Below are positions 1 through 10,830 of a stretch of DNA of 64,000 nucleotides, piece after piece. Source of the DNA: Diplonema japonicum (Eukaryota; Euglenozoa; Diplonemea; Diplonemida; Diplonemidae); the NCBI GenBank assembly GCA_964019335.1, contig OZ025741.1, positions 322,391 to 386,390 of the forward strand. The letters run 5' to 3'. The position numbers and the translations under genes are program-made. The notes beneath the pieces are model-generated. The model ran no database searches. It was given only the letters and a program-made list of their open reading frames with translations, and had not been told where the DNA came from. How positions within the stretch are numbered: position 1 is the first letter of the stretch; the number at the start of each line of letters is the position of its first letter.

Positions 1-3000
1 TCCTTCGACAGCCGCTCGTCTTTAATCGGGATACGGTAGTTGAGCAGAGCCCACTCATGCCACACTTGGTATCCATTCGGGTCGTATGTGATGGCCTCTT
101 TCAGGTTGCTCAGCACACCGTCGCGGTGCTGGGCCTGCCAGAACCCGTCCTGCAGATGCTGTTGCCACATGGACATATTAAGGAGGATCTTTGCCTTGAT
201 GTCGTCTGTTGGTTCCGGGTAGGCTTCCTTGGGCGCGGCACGGGGGTCCATGGTACCCCGGGATGTGATTCCCAAGCGCTGTGCGTAGGTCGAAAGCTGC
301 AGAAGGAGTTCGTTCCCTTGCTTCTTGTCCGTCCTGTTCATAACCCACAACTGCTTCAGGTATTCGACTACGACACGGGGGTCTGCACCATGGTCATCTA
401 TGGCCGCAGCAGCAGGGATGGGTGTTGCCTGCCCCCTGCCCATCAGCTGTAACAGAACCTGCTGTGCCTTCGTCATCTTTCCAGACCACCTGCATGTTTC
501 AACGAAGTCCAGCCAGGAGTTCAAGTTCTGCGTAGGGGTGAGCACCAATGCCCTGATAGCAAGCGTGCCTTGCAAATACTTGGGGTCCTTGCTCATCTTT
601 GTGACACGGTGCGTCCACATGGATCGGAAGGTCTCCTTAGAATCCTCTTCCGCATCGACGTACTGCTGCACCTCCTCCAGCTCGGACAGTTGTTGCAAGC
701 ACACGACCAACTCGTAAGCTCTGCTGTAGCTCTCTGCGATCTGTGTGCTGAGGTCTTTGTCCATCAGCTCCCTGCACTGCGCGATGCTCCTCCGAGACGC
801 GTCGAAGTCTTTTTTGTGAAAGGCGAGCACTGCGCTGTAAAAGTACTTCGTGGTCGACACATAGTCGAAGCCAGGCGCCCTCTCGTCAGGCATATACTCG
901 ACGGCCTCTTCCATGACGTCCCATTTTGACATGAGCCACGCGGCGTGGCCGAGCATAGGCGACACGCGCTTCTTCACATCAAGACTTGCGCTTTTCCAGT
1001 AAGTAGACGTCAGGGACAGCAAACGGGGCCAGTCGCCCAGCTGGTCAAGACACTTGAATATCCCGATCACGTTGTCGTATTTAGTTACCGACGTTTCCAG
1101 CTCATCTTCCTCGTAGCACTGCAGTGCCTTCTCCCACCACCCTAGGTTCTCGTACATGTCTGCGGTGAGACACCCACCTTGGTCAAGGTTGTGCTTTTGG
1201 ATGTACTTCAAAAGTCCCTCCGACGACTCGGGTAGCTCTAGGCAATTGTTGATGTGGACAAGCGACCTGCACGCATCAAGACACGCCCGCCTGTCGCTGA
1301 TAGGCCACGCTCCTGAGCTGCTAAATTTTTTCATCGATGCCTCGATTTGCCGCACGCTTGTCTCGTGGTAGTGTAGCGCCTTCGCGTACAGCTGGCATCT
1401 CTCTGCTAATGCCGCAAGCTGCTCGGGCGGTGAGAAGGACGCCATGATGTTCCCTTTGGATGCCTCCCGCTGGTCGCCCCCGCGGTCACACCTCTCCATG
1501 AACTCCGCCAAGTTCAACAGTGGCTGCAGTACTTCAGCAGGCAGGTTCACTGCCTGCAGTGCCCTCTTCACCGAGTCAAGCATTTCGACACGGTGCTTCT
1601 CGATCAGATCGAAGTAGCACGACACGAAAGCTACGTTGAAGAGCTCGTAGTTGAGTTGAGGGTACTGCCTACTGATGTCGAAGGCAGAGCGGAGAGATGA
1701 AGAAGGTGATTCCTGCATCAGCTTCTGGCCAAACTGCGAAAGCCATGACACGTAGTCCCTGGCAGCCGACGCACCGGAAACTTGCCATGCCCTCTTCAGT
1801 GTCGTGGGGTTTACGGTAGGTTTGTTCCTCTGCTCAATGCCGTCCTGTGCAGAGTTCGGTGCTGTAGCACAGGCACGTTCGGGTGCGATGGAGATGGTAG
1901 AGGTGGTTGTTTGCTTGATTTTCTGAAGCGATGATGAGAGCTGCGCAAGATGGTCTTTCGGGTTGAAGGAGTAGCTGCCCATGGTGAAGGGCTCGGTTGA
2001 CTCCAGCACGCGTTTGATCATGGGCATGAATATCTCGAAGTTTTCCCTGATGTTCAATAGCAGTGCCTCCAACGTGCCGATCGTCTCGGTATGGATGGGA
2101 GGGTGCTGCGTTGCGCCGCCCGGACGTGGCGAGGCCTCGCAAGGGATGGGCTCCATGATGACCTTTGCGAGAGCGTGCACTATGCTTGCAGCGTGTGTTC
2201 GTAAGTTCAGACGCTGCTGGCATAGGGATTTCAGAGTCCTGATGGCACGTATCTTCAGCGCGGTGGGCTGGTCCTCGTTGCTAAAGGCGCCTACAAGGCA
2301 TGGGACTGCAAGGTGGAGGTATCTCTCAAGGAGGTCACCAAAGCACTCGAGGGCGCCCATAACTCGTGTGGATAACACCCTTTCGGGCGTTGGGTCGTCA
2401 CGCACGACCTGTATCATCAACGGCACCAACCACGTGAGGTATGGAATGAACTCCTCATTCAGCGCCTTCCTTAGCTCCTCGCACAAGTTGATGATCATCA
2501 GAAGCACGTTCGTTTCGTTGATGTCCCAGAAGCTCTGGATCACGGCCACGATGGACCCCTGGTACTTCCTGATGTGTTGTTTCACAACGCCCACCACGAA
2601 GCCGATGGCACGGAACATGAACTCCGCGAAGTGCTTGTCCTTTATCTTGTTCCCCTTCCCTGACGAATCGGTGCTCAGGTTCTCGTGAAGCAGCTTCAGG
2701 AAGGCGGGGAGGATGCGAGGGAGAAAAACAACAGGCTTCTCGGTTTTCAAGGTTTTGAGGAGGTGCTGGAGTGCCTGGACTGCCGCACGGTGGTGCGACG
2801 CTTGTGACGGAGAGTCGAGCACCGCCAGCAGCGAGTTGACTACTGCATGCGTGTCGTAGTTGACATCGGAGATGGGTACAGACGTGGTGCCTGGCCCGCC
2901 TGCTGCCTTACTGTCGCTATCGTGCTGCCTCATCTGCGCCACGGTGTGCGGGTCAAGTGCGCCAGCAATACCGAAGGTTTTCATGATCTCCAGCCTCGTG

Positions 3001-5495
3001 CCCAGAGGTTCCTTCGAAGCGCCCTGCAGCGAGTCCACCAAGAAGTCCAGTAGCTTGGGGTACTCATTGAAAATGTCGATAAATCCAGTCGACTGCATGA
3101 CCTTTCCAAGGGATACGACCGCCTGCTTCACGCTCATCGCCGTCGGTTTGTCCTTCAGCGTGCTCACAATGCACGGCACGATCTTGTGAACGAACGGCCT
3201 CACATCCTTCCCTGCAACAGTGGCAAGCTCACCAAGCGTGAACAGAAGCGTGCCGTGCGCACGGTGGTTGTCATCCTGCAGCTTATCAAAGATAGCCTTC
3301 AGCAGTGACTGCACATACGGCTCAATAAGCTGTGGGGAGGCTTTAATGAGCTTCCCAAGCATGGCGGCCGAGAGGTCTTGCCGCTGGGTGTCCATAGTAC
3401 AGGTGAGCTCCGTGAGAAGCTGGAGAAGAACCTTGCGGAGTGCTGGCAAGGCACAGGCAGGGTTCAGGCCCGAGAGCCTCCCAATAATGCAGATACCCAG
3501 TTCGCAGACTTGCTGCGCTTCGTCATTGATGGCAAGCACCAGGCATCTCATGCACTCGGGTGTTGCGATGAAGGCGTCGAAGTGGCTCGATTCACTGAAG
3601 ACCTTCATGACGGTGATGCGATTCTCCGTTTCGACGTCGCTGACTGCAAGCGAGATGACAGAGCGCAAAACAAGAAGCACCTGTGCCTTGTGGCTGTGGG
3701 AGTTCGGGCATGTGATCCCGTGGCTCATCGAAACCCTTTCGTCGCCGTTTTTGAGCAGTTGTGTGTAGTATTGCGTGGAGACGAAGAGTAGCTTGCAGCA
3801 CGTTAGCGCAGCCTGCTTCCTGACGGCCGTGCTTGCGTGGTTCATGAATGGCGCGCAGCACCTCGCGCTGTACAAAGTCAAGTCATGTCCCGTGAGGTCG
3901 AAGTTTTCCAACGCACGCAGAACTTGCAGTTTCACTTCGCTGTCCCCCTTCAAGGAAATGTGTTCGCTGTCACCGTGGTTCCCATACGGGTCATACGGCC
4001 GCCCGATGAGCGCGCACGAGGCTCGCGACAGTACCCTCTCCTGGAATGACGCCAGCAGCAGCGGAATTGCTTCGCACAGCTCGTTGAAGTTCTTCACGAG
4101 CAGGTCGTCAAGCGGGAGATTGAACAACCCGTCCTGCATGTCCTTGTCAAGAATCTTCTTGCGCACCTCTACTTTCTCCGGGAAGGCTTTCGCAATACTC
4201 TTCAAGCACGCCACCGCCTCCGTGCTGTCAATGGACTCCATCGTGTGAACAGGCGACAGCAGCTGCGACCGCTTGGCCTCCCTGTCGCTGACTCGTGTGA
4301 ACCATGACCCATTCATCGGTGTGGAAGGAGTGGCGGGGATGTTGGCCGCCTTGGGTGTGATGATTGGTGTTATCATCGAGAGCAGCATTGTGATGTACGT
4401 CTCCATCTTGCGAAGGGGCTGCTTGCTAGGATCTTTCGCCGTTGATTCGATTATCTTGCCGATTGAAGTGAAGGCGCCTTTCTCCCCTTGACGGACCTGG
4501 TCGAGGAGGAGCTGCATGGCCGAGGGGAGGTACGGCAGAAAGCATGCAGGGTCGTACTCAGCGAGGACGGGGAGCAACGTGACCACTTCGTTTCGAACCG
4601 CCGGAGACGAGGCCGCTGCCTTGAGCTTCACAACTGTTGCGCAGACGACCGGGAAGCCCTGATCGAGGACTTGACCGTTGCTATGGAGGAAGAGCTCATT
4701 AAGGGCCAGGAGGGAACCGTGGCACAGGGCCTCCTGACAGTGGACGGTCTCCATACAGCTTTGGTAGAGCCTTTCCATGGATTTGGTTCGGAACTCCCGT
4801 TCGCCTACTGTGGAGTCGCGCTGTATGATACCGATGACATAGGCGCGGAGGGCAGTGGCGGCAACACGGCGCACTTCGATATCCTCGTCACGGAGACCCG
4901 ACCAGATGGAGGTGAAGACGGAATTGTACTTCTTGAGGAGTAGATGCGGGACGGCTTGCACAAGCTCGCGGAGGATAAGCGAGCCGACGTACTTTCTGTG
5001 CTTGGACTGGATGTCGTCGTTGAGCCACTCGAAGCAGCGCTTGGCCTCCGCCTCCACAATGTCGTGTGTGAGGGCTGTCTCGATGCGAACGATCTTGCCC
5101 AGGGTGCCAGCGGCAATCTCGGCTTGTTCCTTGATGTCGGTATTTAGAGCTTTGTATATGTAGTTTGCAAACTGTGTGATCTTCAAGTTGGGGTCCATGA
5201 ACTCCACGTCGATCAGGACAGCGACGCACTTCGTCCCCGCAATCCTGTTCGCGTCTAGCTGTAAAGAGCTCCGCTTCTCCCTCGCCGTGTTCCCCTTGAA
5301 CATCTCCTGCAGCTTCGAGTTCAGTATCTTTTGAAATGGTACGAGTCTCTCCTGCGGCAGCTCCGCTGCTTGCGCGCTTACGTACTGCTCGAGCTCCTCG
5401 GTCCCCGCTTTCGACACCATCGGCTCCCTGTTCTTCACATTCCCTATGATCCTGTCTAGATCCGTGCTTGTCCTGCCCTCTCCCAACAGAGCCAT
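1..5495 (-). CDS. TOR: TOR kinase (PIKK family), N-terminal part, cut by window edge
   Basis: TOR is the Ser/Thr kinase core of TORC1/TORC2, which couples nutrients to growth. One uninterrupted frame runs from the ATG at 5495 to the window edge, 1,831 codons without an intron. Residues ~1-1250 are helical HEAT-type repeats, including a region around 790-950 that fits DUF3385 of TOR. From ~1265 on it reads as a FAT domain: I see SESYSRAY followed by SELEEVQQY near residue 1590, matching the mTOR FAT region, and YDPNGYQVWHEWALLNYR at the very end, matching the FAT segment just before FRB. FRB, kinase and FATC domains must lie beyond position 1. The start is the first ATG after an A/T-rich gap. 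A PIKK relative such as SMG1 or TRRAP is less likely because the FAT motif order follows TOR. Confidence 0.9.
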   Translation of the reverse strand, partial: MALLGEGRTSTDLDRIIGNVKNREPMVSKAGTEELEQYVSAQAAELPQERLVPFQKILNSKLQEMFKGNTAREKRSSLQLDANRIAGTKCVAVLIDVEFMDPNLKITQFANYIYKALNTDIKEQAEIAAGTLGKIVRIETALTHDIVEAEAKRCFEWLNDDIQSKHRKYVGSLILRELVQAVPHLLLKKYNSVFTSIWSGLRDEDIEVRRVAATALRAYVIGIIQRDSTVGEREFRTKSMERLYQSCMETVHCQEALCHGSLLALNELFLHSNGQVLDQGFPVVCATVVKLKAAASSPAVRNEVVTLLPVLAEYDPACFLPYLPSAMQLLLDQVRQGEKGAFTSIGKIIESTAKDPSKQPLRKMETYITMLLSMITPIITPKAANIPATPSTPMNGSWFTRVSDREAKRSQLLSPVHTMESIDSTEAVACLKSIAKAFPEKVEVRKKILDKDMQDGLFNLPLDDLLVKNFNELCEAIPLLLASFQERVLSRASCALIGRPYDPYGNHGDSEHISLKGDSEVKLQVLRALENFDLTGHDLTLYSARCCAPFMNHASTAVRKQAALTCCKLLFVSTQYYTQLLKNGDERVSMSHGITCPNSHSHKAQVLLVLRSVISLAVSDVETENRITVMKVFSESSHFDAFIATPECMRCLVLAINDEAQQVCELGICIIGRLSGLNPACALPALRKVLLQLLTELTCTMDTQRQDLSAAMLGKLIKASPQLIEPYVQSLLKAIFDKLQDDNHRAHGTLLFTLGELATVAGKDVRPFVHKIVPCIVSTLKDKPTAMSVKQAVVSLGKVMQSTGFIDIFNEYPKLLDFLVDSLQGASKEPLGTRLEIMKTFGIAGALDPHTVAQMRQHDSDSKAAGGPGTTSVPISDVNYDTHAVVNSLLAVLDSPSQASHHRAAVQALQHLLKTLKTEKPVVFLPRILPAFLKLLHENLSTDSSGKGNKIKDKHFAEFMFRAIGFVVGVVKQHIRKYQGSIVAVIQSFWDINETNVLLMIINLCEELRKALNEEFIPYLTWLVPLMIQVVRDDPTPERVLSTRVMGALECFGDLLERYLHLAVPCLVGAFSNEDQPTALKIRAIRTLKSLCQQRLNLRTHAASIVHALAKVIMEPIPCEASPRPGGATQHPPIHTETIGTLEALLLNIRENFEIFMPMIKRVLESTEPFTMGSYSFNPKDHLAQLSSSLQKIKQTTTSTISIAPERACATAPNSAQDGIEQRNKPTVNPTTLKRAWQVSGASAARDYVSWLSQFGQKLMQESPSSSLRSAFDISRQYPQLNYELFNVAFVSCYFDLIEKHRVEMLDSVKRALQAVNLPAEVLQPLLNLAEFMERCDRGGDQREASKGNIMASFSPPEQLAALAERCQLYAKALHYHETSVRQIEASMKKFSSSGAWPISDRRACLDACRSLVHINNCLELPESSEGLLKYIQKHNLDQGGCLTADMYENLGWWEKALQCYEEDELETSVTKYDNVIGIFKCLDQLGDWPRLLSLTSTYWKSASLDVKKRVSPMLGHAAWLMSKWDVMEEAVEYMPDERAPGFDYVSTTKYFYSAVLAFHKKDFDASRRSIAQCRELMDKDLSTQIAESYSRAYELVVCLQQLSELEEVQQYVDAEEDSKETFRSMWTHRVTKMSKDPKYLQGTLAIRALVLTPTQNLNSWLDFVETCRWSGKMTKAQQVLLQLMGRGQATPIPAAAAIDDHGADPRVVVEYLKQLWVMNRTDKKQGNELLLQLSTYAQRLGITSRGTMDPRAAPKEAYPEPTDDIKAKILLNMSMWQQHLQDGFWQAQHRDGVLSNLKEAITYDPNGYQVWHEWALLNYRIPIKDERLSK

Positions 5496-5682
5496 TCTGA
5501 CGGCCCACCCCCTTTTTTTTCGAATGAAATAATGTTTGGTTTTTTTAATTAAAAAAAACTAGATATAAATAAACAGGGGAACAAGACATAAAAAAGGAGG
5601 AAAAAAAAGAAACCATCTACACGTGAGTCAGGTGGGGGGGGGGGGGTCATAATCTAAAATATAATCTCACATTTTGTATGTT

Positions 5683-8600
5683 CTATGTAAAGGGGTTCAT
5701 CTTGCTCTCAAGACGGCGCTGGTAGTCGTGTTCCAGGTCACGCTGCTTTTTGGAAAGCATGGAGGGCGACGCCCCGTAGCTGAAGGAGGTTGGGCCAAGA
5801 TTGCTCACGGAAGGTGGGGCCTGAAAGGATTGGGATTGAAGGAGTTGGTGTTTTCGAGAGAGCGCCACCTCGCGCTCCTCACGGAGGGACCAGTCGCGAG
5901 AGAGGACGGCGTCCCGCGTGTGGGCCCAGTCCTCCCTGTCCTGCCACATCTGCTTGGATTTTTCAAACTGGGCTTGTTTGGAGCTGTGAACTGTGGGGGT
6001 GAACTTCTGCGCGCTCTTCTTCGGCAACGCTTTCAACTGCTCGTGCACCCCCAATAGCTCCTTGACCTTTCGAAGCCTCTCTTCTCCGGCTTCTAAATCT
6101 TCTACAACATCATCCTTAAACTTCATCACACCCTTATCATAACTCCCCAATACGGTCAAGCTCTTCGCATCGATCTCAATCCCCTTAGGCGACGCCGTGC
6201 AGCGTTCTACACTAAGGACTGAGAAAGGCGGGAGGATAACCTCGTCTTCCTCTATATACTGCCCGGCAGAACCGATGTAAATACCTTCATTGACCCCGGA
6301 AATGTTGAAGTTCAAGGTGCCTTTCGGGTCTGGTGCTTTGCGGGTGCTTTGTGAGCACGACATGGGGACGGAAACCCCGAGAACATGGCCTGGGATGAGC
6401 TGTCTGTAGTGGTCAACAACGTCCCACGGTTGGCCTCCGACGGTGGATTGTAAGGGAGCGCCGTATTGTCCGATAGGGAGGGGCTCGGAGAGGGCCATCA
6501 TCAGCCCGATCGTCTTGCACCATGGCATGAGGTCCGCAACGTTGTGCGTGCTAAGGAGGTTGGTTATTGTTGTGTATACGTCAACGTTGCGCTTGCCCTC
6601 GAAGGTGCGTTGGTACGCGACCTTGTTCATGTCCGACTCCATCGGGACCGGTGCGTCCTTCCACGTCAGCAACCTGTCCGTGTCCTCTCCGGTCTGCGAC
6701 AACAACCGCAGGACTAGCATGGACAGCCACCCTTTCCCCGCGTGTTTCTTTGAAGCCTTTTCCACCAGCGCCTCGCATATACTCAACAGCAACACGTAGT
6801 TCGATGTTGGTGCATCTGTTTATTTTTTCTTCCCCCCTCTTTTTTTTATTTTGATTCCCGTATACTTTGACTAGCTGGGAACACCAGGTTGGTGATCAGC
6901 TCGTCGAGAATGTCTCCCGGCTTGCTGTGCCACATCTTTATAAACTCCGAACAGAGCCGGGTCAGCTTCTCAGGTGTTATACAGAAAGGTTGTCCTGTCA
7001 GTTTTTCTTCCTCCCCCCTAATCACCGATTTTCACATACGAACTGCCCATTTCATGGGGTGGGTGCCATATGATACCAGCTGCTGTAGGACCTTTTGGAA
7101 CTGCGCGTTTTGAGTCAAAGCAAGTGGCGTTACTGGAGGGACGGCAAAGCTGTCTTTGGTTTCCTCTTGCAGGTCTAATTCGACGGCGCGTTTGTAAACA
7201 TAGAGTTCAGAGAGGTCGCTGATGCGTTGATCCGACGCGGTTGAGCGGTCTTGGAAGAACTTCTCTCGCTTCTTGCGTTTGAGGTCCCATTCCTTGCGCT
7301 TCTCTGCAGTGTCGTGTGCTAGGTGTCGGGCGTGGGTTTTCTTCTCGTACTCTTCAATTCGTTCCTTTTCCCTTCTCTCTTCTTTGAGTTTCTTTGCCGC
7401 TTCGTGGATTCGACGGTCGTCGTTGAGCAGCTTCATACTCTCATTGTGTTTCTTGTCCTCCAGCCTCTTTCGGGTTTGTTCTGAGATCATGTCCAGTCTC
7501 TCTTTCCTGTCACGCTGTCGCTGTCCATCAGCGTGTTGCTTTTTCTTTGTGATCAAGTCCCTGACATAGTTCTGTTCTGCAAAGATGCGGTCGTCGTCCA
7601 ACTCGGCAGCGTGTCGTCTTTCGTGTTCCATCCTTCTTTCAACCTGTGCTTCATACGCCACTCTATAGATTTCAACCAGCATTCTCGAAGTCTTCACCCT
7701 TGCAAGGACCCCGCGTATGTTCTTTTGGATCATCACTGCCGATGTATAGTACAGGACGCGGTTTTTCTCTTCTTCTTCTCTTCTCAGCCGTTCTTTTTCT
7801 TCGCGGGCGTTTTTTTCACGCAGTTCGCGGGCTTCTTGTTCACGGGCTTCTCTTTCGCGGGCTTCTTGTTCCTGGGCTTCTTTTAGAAGCTTTTCTCGGC
7901 GAAGTTTTTCAGCGTTCTTTTTAACGAACTCCATGAATGTGTCGAACCTTCCCTTCCATCCTCGTCCGACCCTTTGCAGGCGAAGTGCGTAGGTGGAGAG
8001 CGCTTCCTCTCGTTTGATTTCAAGATCTTGAAAACAGTCCGATTTCATAAAAACTTTTGACATCCCGCACTGCGCCATGTCTGATTTGAACCCACAATGT
8101 GATAACACGTCTTGGCAGCCTTGCTTCCCAAGCTGGGCGGAGGGGGCCGCAACGCGATACCGCTTAAGGAAGGCATCAAATGGAACTCGGACAGGATACC
8201 CCGCCTTCCGGATCTTAACAGTACCAAGGACACCGCTTGAAGAAAGCTGGTTCATTACGGAGACGCCGTGGAAGGAAAGGGGTTTTTTGTTGGGGTGGGG
8301 CTTCACACAGCGGATCCAGTGCGGGTTTGTGCTGTTGATGAGACCGAGAAGGTCGGCCAGTTGTTGTTTGAAAACCATGGTGACGGTGGGTTTCTTACCG
8401 CCTGCCGTGGCGGGCTCCGGGATAAGCGTTTGGGTCAGCGGGCATTCCGATGCACGCATTAAAAGCTTCATCGAATCTTTCAATGGATCCATGTTCTTCT
8501 CACGAAAGCCCTCCACTTCGTACACAACATCGGAAGCGTAATGCTTGATGACAAATGAGGTTTGTGCCAAACGTTTCTTCAAGAAGAATGGGTGTGCTGC

Positions 8601-10196
8601 TTGTTGCGATTCGAGCTTTTGAAGGAACGCTTGGTCGGAGCCTTCACCCAATGCGCATTCTTCGTCCAGCAAAGCGAAGACGCCAAGCTTACCAGTGATG
8701 AGTTCCAGGCAAGGGGTGTTGTCTGGGCATTCTATCTTGCTCACGTCGATGCCCTCTGCCTCGCATTCCTGCATGTCCTTCTCGAAGATAAAAGTGTTGT
8801 AATGATTTTGTAATGTCTCGTTTGCAAGGTTGATGCAGACTTGTTCGAAGGAGTTGTACTCGAAGTCCTCGAATCCGAAAATGTCGAGCAAGCCTATCCA
8901 GTTCCCGCCGCTTCCTATATCGGTGGTGTCATTTATCTTCTTCACCAACCACGAGAACACACCATCGTAGGTTACTTTTGTAAGCGCGTCCCGCCCGTCG
9001 GTGGCCTGCGATTTCTTGAGAGTCGACGTGATGATTTCCCCCTTTAAATTTCTTGTAGTTGTGAGCAGTTCTTTCTTCAAAGCAACACCGTCGACTTTGA
9101 ACGCTTTGACAGCCAAGTTCAATGTAGAGTCGGACTTTTTATCAACATTCGATGCTTCTGTTCCGTCTGCCTCGAACAAGACATTTTGAAAGTGGAGCAT
9201 TCCGGATACAAGGCGCCATACTGCATCTTGTTCCTCGCGTGTGATGCCGACAGTGTCCATGGCTTCAAGGCACAGTGCGTAGTCCTCACAGTCGTCGACA
9301 CCGTCGATTACAATGCAGTTTCCGGCGGTGATTGTTTTGTAGTCTTTTGCAGGGCCGAGATTGTATGTTTTAGCGTCTTTTCCTTGAACAGCAAGGTAGA
9401 AGGCGTGGTAGATGCGTTCGTTAGGGGATGCGGTGATGATGCGTGATTTTTCTAGAAGGTACTTCGTGACGCCGTTTCCAACTAGATACCCTGCTGCGTC
9501 GAACTTCACTTTTGAAAATTTCCCGAATCTCGATGAATTGTCGTTTCGAACCGTCTTCGCGTTCCCGAACGCCTCCAGTATAGGCGACGCGTTGAAGATT
9601 TTGATCCCTATTTGTTGTGCGGCGTTCTTCTGATCCCCGGTGCCTTGTAGGCACGACACTGCGGAGAGGTATTTCATGACAATTTTCGCTGCTTCGGTTT
9701 TCCCTGCACCGGACTCCCCGCTGACAAGAATGCATTGGTTGCGCTGATCGTTCACCATCTCCCAGTACGTGTTGTTCGCAACGCCCCATGAGTGCGGGAG
9801 ATTCTTTTTAATCACATGGCCTTCTTTAAGGTACTCCGGCATCGCTGTATCCATGTAATGTGGGATTTTATAGTTGAACGGGTTGAGGGCAACAACGATG
9901 GCGCCGATGTTGGTGTACACTACGTCTTTAAGGTACCGAAGCTTGAGGCAGCGTAAGAGAGTCGCGTCGTGGAGCACGGTCAGCAGGAGGAGGTCGTTCA
10001 CGTCTTCCTCGAGAAGGTCCTCTCTCGCCACGGTGACGTTGTGCATAGGGAGCGCGTCGTGTCGCTTTCCGTCGTCGGTGCTCTTCACTGCTACCAGTCC
10101 TTTCGGTGTGATCTCCGTCACGTTCCCCACCGCCCAGCTTGTTACAGGATCCTTTGGGTCGTTGAAAAAACATAGTGCTCCTTCCTTCAACGCCAT
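5683..10196 (-). CDS. Myosin heavy chain with a C-terminal ADP-ribosyltransferase-like tail domain
   Basis: Actin-based motor, 1,472 residues from three exons (7040-10196, 6866-6994, 5683-6815) joined across introns of 45 and 50 nt; the joins conserve frame. Motor landmarks: P-loop GESGAGKTEAAK (~165), switch I NDNSSRFGKF (~218), switch II DIFGFEDF (~438), actin-site NPHWIRCVKP (~623). Two IQ motifs follow (LQRVGRGWKGR ~738, IQKNIRGVLARVK ~825), then a charged helical or coiled-coil stretch to ~1000. Exons 2-3 form a separate globular tail. Its layout resembles the ART fold: AL..PLPIGQYGAP, then MSCSQS, then IEEDEVILPPFSVLSVE (~1212, ~1249, ~1287). The S-x-S and E-x-E elements are visible, but the usual Arg of the first motif is not evident. 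The motor call is certain; the tail call is inference from motif spacing. The class of myosin is not recognisable to me. Confidence 0.93.
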
Positions 10197-10335
10197 TTTG
10201 TGTGTTTTGTCGGGGTTGCGAGTTCCCCCCCCCTCCCGCTGGACAATAAGTTTAAGAAAAAAAACCCCCCCGGTAGCAGCAAATAAAAAAAAGGAAGAGA
10301 AAAAAAAGTACTCCCCACGCCCCCCCAGTGTAACG

Positions 10336-10755
10336 TTAGAGCTTTGTGAATGCGATGCTGTTCGCCGATTCGTTCAGCATGATGTCGTACGTGCCGAAGA
10401 CCCCTTCGCGGCCTATGGCGGGCCTCGTTGCGCTGCCTTTGTCTGCCCAGGCCACGGGGATGGTGGTGGACCCTGTTGTTCCCGGTTTGAGGTCCATCAG
10501 GCGTCGTGTGTAATTGACGGTGCCTGATGCCTCCGTGACGTACTGCCGGTGCGGCTCACCGGGTTTTTTTCTGTACCCCATCTCCTTCCCCGTTTCGTAA
10601 GGGAGGACGGACATCCAGCTCCCACTGTCGATCAAAAATCGTTTCTGCTGCCATGCTCCCCCCTGACCGTGGTGGTGGTGCTGATGATGCCTTCTCACCC
10701 CAACCATGGGCATCGGCTTCCACACAACAGCATGGGGGTCCCATTCTTTCGGCAT
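10336..10755 (-). CDS. Single-domain retropepsin-like aspartic peptidase
   Basis: Protein of 139 residues starting at MPKEWDPH; a longer reading would need a GTG start, which I do not accept for a eukaryote. It contains FLIDSGSWMSVLP, a DSG catalytic-type motif followed by hydrophobic residues, and ends with AIGREGVFGTYDIMLNE, matching the conserved 'hGRD/E' strand pair of retropepsins. Retropepsin domains of this length act as homodimers, each giving one Asp. No reverse transcriptase, integrase or LTR lies nearby, so this looks like a host gene of the Ddi1/retropepsin-like kind and not a retrotransposon fragment. The N-terminus has a His-rich loop (RRHHQHHHHGQ). Its substrate is unknown. It sits 139 bp upstream (higher coordinates) of the myosin start and 75 bp below the end of the Mpv17-like gene. 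Confidence 0.6.
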   Translation of the reverse strand: MPKEWDPHAVVWKPMPMVGVRRHHQHHHHGQGGAWQQKRFLIDSGSWMSVLPYETGKEMGYRKKPGEPHRQYVTEASGTVNYTRRLMDLKPGTTGSTTIPVAWADKGSATRPAIGREGVFGTYDIMLNESANSIAFTKL

Positions 10756-10830
10756 TTTCCCTTCCACCCCCACACCCCCCTTTTTGCAAATAGAGGGGAG
10801 AAAAAGAAAAAAAAGAAAAAAAAAAAATAG

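Noticed and set aside
7032-7040. Myosin ending at 7032 and a separate gene at 5683-6795
   Set aside because: A GTATGTG donor precedes the stop, and exon 6866-6994 joins both frames exactly; the total is divisible by three.
10336-10773. Start of the retropepsin-like protein at 10773
   Set aside because: That codon is GTG; the first ATG in frame is at 10755.
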